6,256 nucleotides of DNA from Flavobacteriales bacterium UBA5871 (GTDB lineage: Bacteria; Bacteroidota; Bacteroidia; Flavobacteriales_D; Crocinitomicaceae): assembly GCA_002432085.1 (NCBI GenBank), contig DJFN01000210.1:13320-19575 (forward strand). Reading direction: 5' to 3'. The position numbers were made by a program, and so were the translations under genes. Positions 1 to 5,264 of the stretch are shown here, piece by piece. The notes below the pieces were generated by a model. That model searched no databases. It worked only from the letters and a program-made list of their open reading frames with translations, and was not told the DNA's origin. How positions within the stretch are numbered: the stretch's first letter is position 1; the number at the start of each line of letters is the position of its first letter.

Positions 1-8
1 GCTTAACT

Positions 9-40
9 CCAACAAAAACGACATTCATTGCTGAATGGCG
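9..40 (-). terminator. Probable rho-independent terminator of serS
   Basis: Read on the minus strand, a hairpin begins about 18 nt after the serS stop. A six-pair stem (CATTCA/TGAATG) closes a GCAA tetraloop. Two further G-C pairs extend it beyond one mismatch. The tail is TTTTTGTT. The stem is short, so this is weaker than the other terminators in the window, and the gene beyond the left edge is not visible. Confidence 0.55.
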
Positions 41-58
41 CTTCTTATCGTTTTACGA

Positions 59-1330
59 TCAATCGATCTTCGTAAATCCGGTATACTTGTGCAACACATC
101 CGGAAGAATAATCCCGTCCGGTGTCTGGTAATTTTCCATCAATGCGGCCATGATGCGTGGCAATGCCAGGGCACTTCCGTTAAGCGTGTGCGCCAGCTGA
201 GTCGTTTTATTCGCTGTTTTGAAACGCAGCTTCAGACGGTTGGACTGGAACGTATCGAAACGGGAGCAAGAGCTCACTTCCAGCCATTTTTCCTGGGCTG
301 CGGAATACACTTCGAAATCGTAGGTCATGGACGAAGCAAAACCGGTATCGCCGCCACAAAGACGAAGAATGCGGTACTGCAAGCCGAGTTTTTCCAGCAA
401 GCCTTTTACGTGGTCGATCATTTCGCCAAGCGCTTTTTCGGTATTATCCGGGTGCTCGATACGAACGATTTCTACTTTGTCGAACTGGTGCAAACGGTTC
501 AAACCACGCACGTGTGCACCGTAGCTTCCCGCCTCTCGACGGAAACACGGTGTGTAACCCGTCATTTTGATGGAGAAATTCTCATCCGGAAGAATGACAT
601 CGCGGTAAATATTGGTGAGCGGTACTTCCGCCGTCGGGATCATGTACAGATCATCTTCGGTGATGTAATACATCTGTCCTTCTTTATCCGGCAGCTGCCC
701 TGTTCCGTAAGCGCTCGCTTCGTTCACCACATGCGGTGGAATGAATTCCTCATAGCCGGCTTTTTCCGCTTCATCAAGGAAGAACTGGATCAAAGCGCGC
801 TGCAGCTTGGCACCTTTTCCCCGGTAAACCGGGAAACCTGCACCGGTGATTTTCACACCGAGCTCAAAATCGATCAGGTTGTAACGCTTGGTCAGCTCCC
901 AATGCGGAACGGCTCCTTCATGCAGCTTCGGCGCTGTACCGGATTCTTCCACCGTTTCGTTGTCGAGCTCATTTTTTCCAATCTTAACGAGCTCGTTCGG
1001 AACGTTCGGTAGCTGGTACAACAGGTTCTGAATGGCTTTTTCGAGGTCCTGCACCACTTCTTTCAGGGAAGCTTCGGTGGATTTAAGCTCGGCTACTTTT
1101 GCCTTCACTGCTTCCACTTCGTCTTTTTTCCCTTCTTTCATCAGAGAGCCGATTTCCTTGGCATAGCTGTTCATCTCCGCCGACGCTTTTTCCATCGAAG
1201 CCTTGTTCTTTTTCCAGAGCTCATCCTTTTCCAGGATTTCGTCTATGATCGGGCGAGCATCGAAATGCCGCTTGTTCAAGCCGTTAATGATGGCATCTTT
1301 GTCCGTTCTGATGCGTGCTATTTCCAACAT
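59..1330 (-). CDS. serS: Seryl-tRNA synthetase
   Basis: This cytoplasmic class II aminoacyl-tRNA synthetase charges tRNA-Ser (and tRNA-Sec where present) with serine via seryl-adenylate. The product is 423 residues, the usual length. Residues about 30-105 form the charged N-terminal coiled-coil arm (K/E rich) that contacts the long variable arm of tRNA-Ser. The catalytic core follows. It shows the serine-binding TAE (233-235), class II motif 2 (FRREAGS, 263-269, with HQFDK at 281-285), and motif 3 (NGSALALPRIMAALMENYQ, 384-402, with the ATP-contacting arginine). I chose the ATG at 1330 because the protein from there begins MLEIARIR, the typical SerRS start. The frame stays open to 1402, but those extra codons lie over the predicted promoter and a repeat. 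The gene is monocistronic in appearance, with its own promoter at 1373-1403. Nothing appears broken or missing. Identification is secure. Confidence 0.97.
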   Translation of the reverse strand: MLEIARIRTDKDAIINGLNKRHFDARPIIDEILEKDELWKKNKASMEKASAEMNSYAKEIGSLMKEGKKDEVEAVKAKVAELKSTEASLKEVVQDLEKAIQNLLYQLPNVPNELVKIGKNELDNETVEESGTAPKLHEGAVPHWELTKRYNLIDFELGVKITGAGFPVYRGKGAKLQRALIQFFLDEAEKAGYEEFIPPHVVNEASAYGTGQLPDKEGQMYYITEDDLYMIPTAEVPLTNIYRDVILPDENFSIKMTGYTPCFRREAGSYGAHVRGLNRLHQFDKVEIVRIEHPDNTEKALGEMIDHVKGLLEKLGLQYRILRLCGGDTGFASSMTYDFEVYSAAQEKWLEVSSCSRFDTFQSNRLKLRFKTANKTTQLAHTLNGSALALPRIMAALMENYQTPDGIILPDVLHKYTGFTKID

Positions 1331-1349
1331 CTGTTCTCGTGTTTTGTGC

Positions 1350-1365
1350 CTGCCTTTGTCGGCAG
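1350..1365 (-). other. Small hairpin at the 5' end of the serS leader
   Basis: CTGCC and GGCAG (1350-1354 and 1361-1365) can form a five-pair stem with a six-base loop. If transcription starts near 1366-1369, as the -7 element implies, this hairpin sits at the extreme 5' end of the serS leader and could protect the mRNA. It may equally be part of the surrounding repeat-like sequence. Its role is inferred only. Confidence 0.3.
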
Positions 1366-1372
1366 ACAGGAG

Positions 1373-1403
1373 CAAAGTTAAGGTTTCACCACAAAGGAGC
1401 AAA
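1373..1403 (-). promoter_or_regulatory. serS promoter, Bacteroidota-type consensus
   Basis: On the minus strand TTTG (1403-1400) is followed by exactly 19 nt and then TAACTTTG (1380-1373). This matches the Bacteroidota housekeeping consensus TTTG-N19-TAnnTTTG in every defined base. The expected transcription start is about 1366-1369, giving a leader of roughly 36-39 nt before the serS ATG at 1330. The -33 box lies inside the left arm of the inverted repeat described at 1386-1529. Confidence 0.75.
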
Positions 1404-1529
1404 GACTTATTTGATGTGTTTCCCTTCCAGATAACTATCGGGATCGGGAGAAAGCAAAGGGCAAAGTCTAATGATTTTGCACTCCGGTCGGTAATTCACC
1501 AGTAAAGCGCCTTTGCTCCTTTATGGTGA
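1386..1529. repeat. Imperfect inverted repeat bounding an intergenic element
   Basis: The left arm (1386-1404, TCACCACAAAGGAGCAAAG) and the inverted right arm (1511-1529) match at 18 of 19 positions and enclose about 106 bp without a plausible gene. A further direct copy of AGGAGCAAAG lies at 1368-1377, just outside the left arm (repeated at 1395-1404). The interior holds ACTATCGGGATCGGGAG, which resembles short repeated intergenic sequences of Bacteroidota. No transposase is present, so a MITE-like or REP-like remnant is possible but unproven. The stretch 1331-1592 contains this element, the serS promoter and a terminator, and I see nothing else in it. Confidence 0.5.
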
Positions 1530-1534
1530 GATTT

Positions 1535-1574
1535 TAAAAAACAAAAATCCCGCCTACCAATGATAAGCGGGATT
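1535..1574 (-). terminator. Rho-independent terminator of the T9SS cargo gene
   Basis: On the minus strand AATCCCGC (1574-1567) pairs perfectly with GCGGGATT (1553-1546) across a 13-nt loop. A T-rich tail (TTTGTTTTTTA) follows. It begins 18 nt after the stop of the gene at 1593-2894 and closes the two-gene secreted-protein unit. Confidence 0.85.
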
Positions 1575-1592
1575 CATGAACTACCAGTCCGA

Positions 1593-2894
1593 TTAGCGGA
1601 CACTCACATTAACCACATCCCGGTTGTGAGTTTCTTCGTCCAGGATTGTCACCATATACAAGCCGGGCTGGTAATCCTGTACATCAAGCTGTACAATCGT
1701 TCCTCCCTTGCCGTAGTAACTGGTTTCCCGGTACAATTCCCTTCCGTTCAATCCGCTTACGATGACTGTCGCTTTAGCGGATTGCGGTAAGTAAAAATGC
1801 ACATTTAACTGATCTTCAGCAGGGTTTGGATAAACTTTAACAATTTCAAAGGTTTCCGGGACCTCTTGTGTCACTACCAGGATCGAGGAGTAATGGGCTT
1901 CTCCGTTGAAATCCACTTGTTTAAGTCTGTAATAGGTGATTTCGTCGGTATAGCTGTAATCTTCGTATTTGTAGGCTGAAGGCTCCAGGGTCGTTCCGTG
2001 TCCGTCGACCACGCCGATTTTTTCAAACTCGCTCCCGTTCCTGCTGCGCTGCACTTCGTAGTAGTCGCAGTTAATTTCTGAAGTGGTGCTCCATTGCAGG
2101 AAGTTATAGCCGCGCTGAGCATCGGCGGTAAATTCATCGAATTCTACCGACAGCGGGATACATTGAATGTTTGCCGTTCCATAGAAGTTGAGCGGAAGTG
2201 AGGTGATCGCACTGCTGTAATTCGAAAGACAGATCAGGAACTGCTGACCAGCCACCACGTTCAGTGTTGGCTCGAAATTGCCCGGCTCCCCACCTGCTGG
2301 CGGAGGTGTTCCCAGCCCGGTGAACGATTCGCACGGGAAATTCCAGTTGCAGCGAATCGGCGCGTGCGTTCCGGCGTCGATGTTCGCACAGGCGCTTGCA
2401 TTATAAGGCCACATAATCCAGTCGTAACAATTGGATCCGCCACCGTTCGATCCAAAGCTGAACTGCAGTGTTCCACCGGCTACGACGGCAAGTGAAAACC
2501 AGGTGCTATTCAACTCTCCGGATTGAAGGCATCCATCGTTTCCGCTAGCAGGGTTGGTTAAAGGGTTGGATGTACATCCGACACAAAGCTCATCGATCGC
2601 CCCATAGCCGTTCGGATCGATGGAAAACGCAAGGTCGTTCGTACAGATCGGGATCGCTCCTTCGCAGTCACCGGTTGTCGGAGTTCCGCTACCACCGCCA
2701 AAACAGTCGTTGTACGCATCCTGGCAAACATTGTCCCAATCCCAGAAGCAGCAGAAATCATCGGCCAGAATAACCATCTGGTAGCAGCTGTTGTTGGGAA
2801 CCGGCGCGGGTACACATTGCGCGTGGAAAGAAGAAGAAACCAGCAGGAAACCGATAAGCAGTCCGCAATACTGAAAGCTATAGTATTTTCTCAT
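1593..2894 (-). CDS. Cysteine-rich secreted protein with type IX secretion sorting domain
   Basis: The 433-residue product is a secreted or surface-attached protein whose specific role is unknown. Residues 1-26 are a Sec signal peptide (hydrophobic GLLIGFLLVS, cleavage likely after HAQ). The mature part has 18 cysteines, an even number that suggests disulfides. Residues 45-64 carry a compact CC-x4-D-x2-C-x6-C cluster (C48, C49, D54, C57, C64), similar to a CC..WD..C motif seen in other Bacteroidota exported proteins. Residues about 77-245 resemble a beta-sandwich module (CEGAIPIC, then STWFSL, then YDWIMW). Residues about 247-341 are the Fn3-like segment typically found before sorting domains (LQWSTTSEINCDYYEVQRS, then YYRLKQVDFNGE). 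Residues about 347-433 are the type A T9SS C-terminal domain (VYPNPAEDQLNV, then GLYMVTI). In T9SS the C-terminal domain directs outer-membrane translocation and is normally removed. The gene follows its partner at 2918-3580 by 23 bp, so they are probably cotranscribed. It could be an adhesin or a matrix or binding protein; no catalytic motif is visible. Confidence 0.9.
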   Translation of the reverse strand: MRKYYSFQYCGLLIGFLLVSSSFHAQCVPAPVPNNSCYQMVILADDFCCFWDWDNVCQDAYNDCFGGGSGTPTTGDCEGAIPICTNDLAFSIDPNGYGAIDELCVGCTSNPLTNPASGNDGCLQSGELNSTWFSLAVVAGGTLQFSFGSNGGGSNCYDWIMWPYNASACANIDAGTHAPIRCNWNFPCESFTGLGTPPPAGGEPGNFEPTLNVVAGQQFLICLSNYSSAITSLPLNFYGTANIQCIPLSVEFDEFTADAQRGYNFLQWSTTSEINCDYYEVQRSRNGSEFEKIGVVDGHGTTLEPSAYKYEDYSYTDEITYYRLKQVDFNGEAHYSSILVVTQEVPETFEIVKVYPNPAEDQLNVHFYLPQSAKATVIVSGLNGRELYRETSYYGKGGTIVQLDVQDYQPGLYMVTILDEETHNRDVVNVSVR

Positions 2895-2917
2895 AAGTGT
2901 GTTTTATAAGGAAGTGC

Positions 2918-3580
2918 CTAATAGGTCATCACTTCATCGTCAACAATAATGTAAAGCGAAGATTGGGCTAGAATGGCTGTTCGCTGTTCGGGTGTCATTT
3001 GCCGGAACTGGAAGTAACGGATTTTGAGCAAGTCGGGCGATTTTTTCAGATCTCTGAATTCCTGAGGAAAGTCGGTCTTCCAGGCAACGAGCGCATTCTT
3101 GTACTGCTGAAAATCGGCATCGTCGCTACCGGTCGAAACCCAGGTTGGCAACGCACGGTATGGAATGCCTTTCACCAGCTCGAACGCAGCAATGCCGCCG
3201 ATATGAGCGGTAACCTCATCGCCAGGTGACAGCGTTACAACGTACTTGTTTCGGTAGTTCAGCGTTACAGGAGCCGACGGCTGGCGGTGGCTTTCAAGCT
3301 CAAAAATGTTGAACAGGTCGTTATTGAAGAACGTTTCGTAATCCATCGGGCAGGTTGCGCAATCGGACGGAACGACCTGGAACGACTGGGTGAAATAATA
3401 CATCACTTTTGCTTTGCGATCGGGATCGCCGAGCAATTCCTGCATACGTTCGGAATCGAAATAGCGGAGCACGGCCCGGTTGAGCTGTGGTGAATCCAGT
3501 ACAGTCTGAGCTGATGCAAAAAAGGTAATAACAGTAGTAGTCAGGATTGTAGACAATCCTTGTTGCAGTAGAGAGGGCAT
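2918..3580 (-). CDS. Secreted protein of unknown function, first gene of a pair with the T9SS cargo
   Basis: I do not recognise this 220-residue protein. Residues about 1-24 look like a signal peptide (hydrophobic TTTVITFFASAQ, cleavage likely after ASA), but the N-region MPSLLQQ has no lysine or arginine, which is unusual. An in-frame TGA 15 nt upstream leaves no better ATG. The mature part is mixed and soluble, with no membrane segment. It has only two cysteines, spaced as CATC (74-77), which could form a disulfide, bind metal or be redox active. The segment 104-145 (VTLNYRNKYVVTLSPGDEV, ending near KGIPYRALP) looks beta-rich; 156-205 looks helical and charged. The C-terminus SSLYIIVDDEVMTY is not a T9SS domain, so a periplasmic location is most likely. 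It has a promoter just upstream and is followed 23 bp later by the T9SS cargo gene, so a shared process is plausible but inferred. Confidence 0.8.
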   Translation of the reverse strand: MPSLLQQGLSTILTTTVITFFASAQTVLDSPQLNRAVLRYFDSERMQELLGDPDRKAKVMYYFTQSFQVVPSDCATCPMDYETFFNNDLFNIFELESHRQPSAPVTLNYRNKYVVTLSPGDEVTAHIGGIAAFELVKGIPYRALPTWVSTGSDDADFQQYKNALVAWKTDFPQEFRDLKKSPDLLKIRYFQFRQMTPEQRTAILAQSSLYIIVDDEVMTY

Positions 3581-3599
3581 AGAAATCAGTTTTCAGGGA

Positions 3600-3631
3600 C
3601 AAAGTATCTCCGGCATTTGTTAAAAGCCAAA
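3600..3631 (-). promoter_or_regulatory. Probable promoter of the secreted-protein pair
   Basis: On the minus strand TTTG (3631-3628) is followed by 20 nt and ATACTTTG (3607-3600). This is close to the Bacteroidota TTTG-N19-TAnnTTTG pattern but has TA-n-TTTG rather than TA-nn-TTTG. Transcription would begin around 3593-3596, leaving a leader of only about 13-16 nt before the ATG at 3580. Confidence 0.5.
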
Positions 3632-3657
3632 AAGAATGAACGAAAACTATCTCTGCG

Positions 3658-3688
3658 TGAATATTTACATATTCTTAATGAATATTTA
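3658..3688. promoter_or_regulatory. Cluster of GAATAT half-sites, candidate operator
   Basis: TGAATATTTA occurs at 3658-3667 and again at 3679-3688, exactly 21 bp apart, or two helical turns. Between them lies ATATTC (3669-3674), so GAATAT, ATATTC and GAATAT alternate in orientation with 4- and 5-bp spacers. The cluster lies about 30-60 bp upstream of the -33 box of the secreted-protein pair and beyond the rpmA terminator, a position typical for an activator. An AT-rich UP-like element is the alternative. Confidence 0.4.
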
Positions 3689-3700
3689 ACCTAATTCACT

Positions 3701-3737
3701 GAAAATAAAAAAGCGGATTCTTCACAGAATCCGCTTT
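3701..3737 (-). terminator. Rho-independent terminator of rplU-rpmA
   Basis: On the minus strand an 11-pair perfect stem (AAAGCGGATTC with GAATCCGCTTT, arms 3727-3737 and 3710-3720) closes a six-base loop. A run of T interrupted once by A follows. It starts 22 nt after the rpmA stop. Confidence 0.92.
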
Positions 3738-3759
3738 CAATGTGTTGAATTGAACGTTG

Positions 3760-4026
3760 TTACGCTTCCGCAGCAAACGGAACAACCGATACGAAAGAAC
3801 GATTGTCTTTTTTCTTACGGAACTCAACAACTCCATCCTCCAATGCATACAATGTGTGATCTTTTCCGATACCTACATTGTTGCCAGGGTGGTGTTGTGT
3901 ACCGCGCTGACGAACGATGATGTTGCCGGCAACAGCAGCCTGACCGCCGTAAATTTTCACTCCAAGACGCTTGCTTTCTGACTCGCGACCGTTTTTGGAA
4001 CTACCGACTCCTTTTTTGTGTGCCAT
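3760..4026 (-). CDS. rpmA: 50S ribosomal protein L27
   Basis: L27 is a large-subunit ribosomal protein whose N-terminal tail reaches toward the peptidyl transferase centre and helps position tRNA ends. The product is 88 residues, the usual length. It begins [16 protein letters not shown], the canonical start, so there is no N-terminal cleaved extension like that of Firmicutes. The family core follows: [20 protein letters not shown] (37-56), then HTLYALEDG (57-65) and VVEFRKKK. It is the second gene of the rplU-rpmA pair, 37 bp after rplU, and is followed by a strong terminator. The upstream segment is A-rich rather than Shine-Dalgarno-like, as is usual in Bacteroidota. In many bacteria obgE follows this pair; here it does not. 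Confidence 0.98.
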   Translation of the reverse strand: MAHKKGVGSSKNGRESESKRLGVKIYGGQAAVAGNIIVRQRGTQHHPGNNVGIGKDHTLYALEDGVVEFRKKKDNRSFVSVVPFAAEA

Positions 4027-4042
4027 GTTTTCTATTTTTTAC

Positions 4043-4058
4043 TTCCGTCGAAACGGAA
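4043..4058 (-). other. Intercistronic hairpin with TTCG loop between rplU and rpmA
   Basis: On the minus strand TTCCGT (4058-4053) pairs with ACGGAA (4048-4043) around a TTCG loop, 5 nt after the rplU stop and 16 nt before the rpmA start. The sequence after it is A-rich (GTAAAAAATAG), with no U-run, so it is not an intrinsic terminator. It may mark an RNA processing or stability point, or place the A-rich ribosome-entry segment in the open. The role is inferred. Confidence 0.45.
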
Positions 4059-4063
4059 AAAAT

Positions 4064-4375
4064 TTACGCTTTAATACCTGTTATTGTGATTTGCGTAAGC
4101 GCCTGACGGTGCCCGTTGCGTTTCACATAGCCTTTTCTGCGTTTTTTGCGGAAAACGATAACCGTATCACCTTTCACGTGATCATTAATTTCTGCAGAAA
4201 CAACTGCTCCTGCTATAGCCGGGGCGCCAACGTTCACTTTGCCTCCGTTGTCAACGAGCAATACACGGTCAAATTCTACTTTTGAACCTGCATCGCCAGC
4301 CAAACGGTGTACAAAGATCTTCTGGTCTTTTTGCACTTTGAATTGCTGCCCTGCTATCTCTACGATTGCGTACAT
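4064..4375 (-). CDS. rplU: 50S ribosomal protein L21
   Basis: L21 binds 23S rRNA in the large ribosomal subunit. From the ATG at 4375 the product is 103 residues, the typical length. It starts [15 protein letters not shown], the conserved opening, and ends with the family signature [18 protein letters not shown] (74-91) after [15 protein letters not shown] (49-63). The frame stays open upstream to an ATG at 4405, but that codon overlaps the predicted -7 element and adds residues foreign to the family, so it is rejected. It is the first gene of an rplU-rpmA operon. No Shine-Dalgarno is visible; the leader is A/T rich. Confidence 0.98.
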   Translation of the reverse strand: MYAIVEIAGQQFKVQKDQKIFVHRLAGDAGSKVEFDRVLLVDNGGKVNVGAPAIAGAVVSAEINDHVKGDTVIVFRKKRRKGYVKRNGHRQALTQITITGIKA

Positions 4376-4402
4376 AACAGTATTTATTTTTAATTTGGAG
4401 GA

Positions 4403-4410
4403 CAAAGATA
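4403..4410 (-). promoter_or_regulatory. -7 promoter element of rplU-rpmA
   Basis: On the minus strand TATCTTTG matches the Bacteroidota -7 box TAnnTTTG exactly. A start of transcription near 4397 would give a leader of about 20 nt. No clear TTTG is found at the -33 distance; TTGTTGA (4427-4421) is too close. The box is well placed, but the promoter is only half supported. Confidence 0.55.
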
Positions 4411-4454
4411 GTACTTTTTTTCAACAATGGGTGCGCACAGCGATTTATTCGGCA

Positions 4455-4490
4455 GAAAAAAGTCACTCCCCGTAAACACAGGAAGCGACT
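4455..4490 (-). terminator. Rho-independent terminator of the fasciclin gene
   Basis: On the minus strand AGTCGCTTCC (4490-4481) pairs over 10 positions with GGGAGTGACT (4470-4461), using two G-U wobbles, around a 10-nt loop. Six or more T follow immediately. It starts 25 nt after the fasciclin stop and separates this gene from rplU. Confidence 0.85.
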
Positions 4491-4515
4491 CTGTCCCTCA
4501 ACGGTGATTCAGTTG

Positions 4516-5121
4516 TCACATTTTCTTCGGCATCACTACTGCACTGATCACGTGCGTAACACCATTTTGGGAGATCACGTCAGCGATCGTGATTTCGGCA
4601 CCGTTAACCCACCATTTCCCGTCTTTCTCGGAAATCTTCAGTGTTTCGCCCTGAACGGTTTTCAGCGTCTGACCGTCTTTCAGATCAGAAGCTTTATAAG
4701 TTCCGGAAACCACATGATAGGTGAGTACAGAAGTCAGCTTGCCTTTGTTCTCCGGCTTCAGCAGATTTTCCACGGCTCCTTTCGGCAATTGCTCGAATGC
4801 GGCGTTGGTCGGGGCGAATACGGTAAATGGTCCGGCACTTTTAAGTGTTTCCACCAATCCGGCTGCTTTAACCGCGGCCACAAGTGTTGTATGATCGGCC
4901 GAGCCCATCGCATTGTCGACGATATCTTTCGAAGGAACCATTTTCGCCCCGCCAACCATTACATACGGCTCTTCTTTCGTTTCTTCCGGCATAGCGGTTT
5001 CTTCGGTGTCGTTTTCCTGCATGGATGTTTCTTCCTGCATGTTCGCGCTGCCACCGCAGCCTGTCAGTCCAAATGCGGCCATCGATGCGATAACGGCAAA
5101 TGCTACAAATCCTTTCTTCAT
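4516..5121 (-). CDS. Fasciclin (FAS1) domain lipoprotein
   Basis: The 201-residue product is an exported lipoprotein with one FAS1 domain, a fold linked to adhesion and matrix binding in many organisms; the ligand here is unknown. Residues 1-22 form a lipoprotein signal peptide: KK, a hydrophobic stretch, and the lipobox LTGC with C22 as the lipidated residue. Residues 23-52 are a low-complexity acidic linker rich in E, M and T, which contains a six-residue tandem duplication (MQEETS, MQENDT). The segment VGGAKMVPSKDIVDNA (56-71) precedes the domain, as in other Bacteroidota fasciclin proteins. FAS1 runs from about 74 to 198, with the first conserved box FTVFAPTNAAFEQLP (99-113), YHVVSGTY (135-142), and the closing NGVTHVISAVVMP (186-198). 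The gene is alone in its unit, with its own terminator. The upstream intergenic region shared with the divergent gene holds a perfect palindrome. I found no consensus promoter for it. Confidence 0.93.
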   Translation of the reverse strand: MKKGFVAFAVIASMAAFGLTGCGGSANMQEETSMQENDTEETAMPEETKEEPYVMVGGAKMVPSKDIVDNAMGSADHTTLVAAVKAAGLVETLKSAGPFTVFAPTNAAFEQLPKGAVENLLKPENKGKLTSVLTYHVVSGTYKASDLKDGQTLKTVQGETLKISEKDGKWWVNGAEITIADVISQNGVTHVISAVVMPKKM

Positions 5122-5161
5122 AACGATGTGTTTAAGTTTATGCCTTAGTTACGCGGGGAAT

Positions 5162-5177
5162 CGAAATCCGGATTTCG
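5162..5177. promoter_or_regulatory. Perfect 16-bp palindrome between divergent genes, candidate operator
   Basis: CGAAATCCGGATTTCG is its own reverse complement over all 16 positions. It lies 41-56 nt upstream of the fasciclin start and about 88 nt upstream of the divergent gene's ATG. It has no U-run, and no gene ends here, so it is not a terminator. A binding site for a dimeric regulator acting on the fasciclin gene, or on both genes, is plausible. No regulator is encoded nearby, so this rests on symmetry and position alone. Confidence 0.4.
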
Positions 5178-5232
5178 CGAGAACGAATTTTAACACTTGT
5201 TGAAGCGAAGAACGCAGCTTCCTTATTTTTAG

Positions 5233-5240
5233 TAGGTTTG
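5233..5240 (+). promoter_or_regulatory. -7 promoter element of the DUF5995-like gene
   Basis: TAGGTTTG matches the Bacteroidota -7 box TAnnTTTG exactly. Transcription would begin near 5244-5247, about 20 nt before the ATG at 5265. No TTTG lies at the -33 distance, so the upstream half is weak. The box covers the TTG at 5238, which argues against that codon as the start. Confidence 0.55.
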
Positions 5241-5264
5241 CCGAACCATCATTGCACTGAACAA

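Noticed and set aside
35..1012. 325-codon open frame on the plus strand opposite serS
   Set aside because: It lies fully antisense to a confident serS gene, shows no domain and has a composition that mirrors the serS codons.
1331..1402. Longer serS start at 1402 adding 24 residues
   Set aside because: The extra codons overlap the consensus promoter and the repeat arm, and SerRS proteins normally begin at the MLEIARIR-like segment.
1405..1510. Possible small RNA or peptide gene inside the inverted-repeat element
   Set aside because: No promoter, terminator or start-stop pair of its own could be identified between the arms.
1874..2815. Several short minus-strand frames inside the T9SS gene
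   Set aside because: They are alternative-frame shadows of a gene with clear domains across the same span.
3321..3602. 93-codon frame overlapping the start of the secreted protein on the same strand
   Set aside because: Its start lies inside the predicted -7 box, it ends within the longer gene, and the longer frame has a signal peptide.
4376..4405. Upstream ATG for rplU
   Set aside because: It overlaps the -7 element at 4403-4410, and the added residues are not part of L21, which starts MYAIVE.
4504..5148. 214-codon plus-strand frame opposite the fasciclin gene
   Set aside because: The minus strand encodes an unmistakable lipoprotein signal and FAS1 domain; the plus frame has neither a domain nor a promoter.
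5238..5264. TTG start adding nine residues to the DUF5995-like protein
   Set aside because: The TTG lies within the TAGGTTTG -7 element, so it would be upstream of the transcript start; the ATG at 5265 fits.
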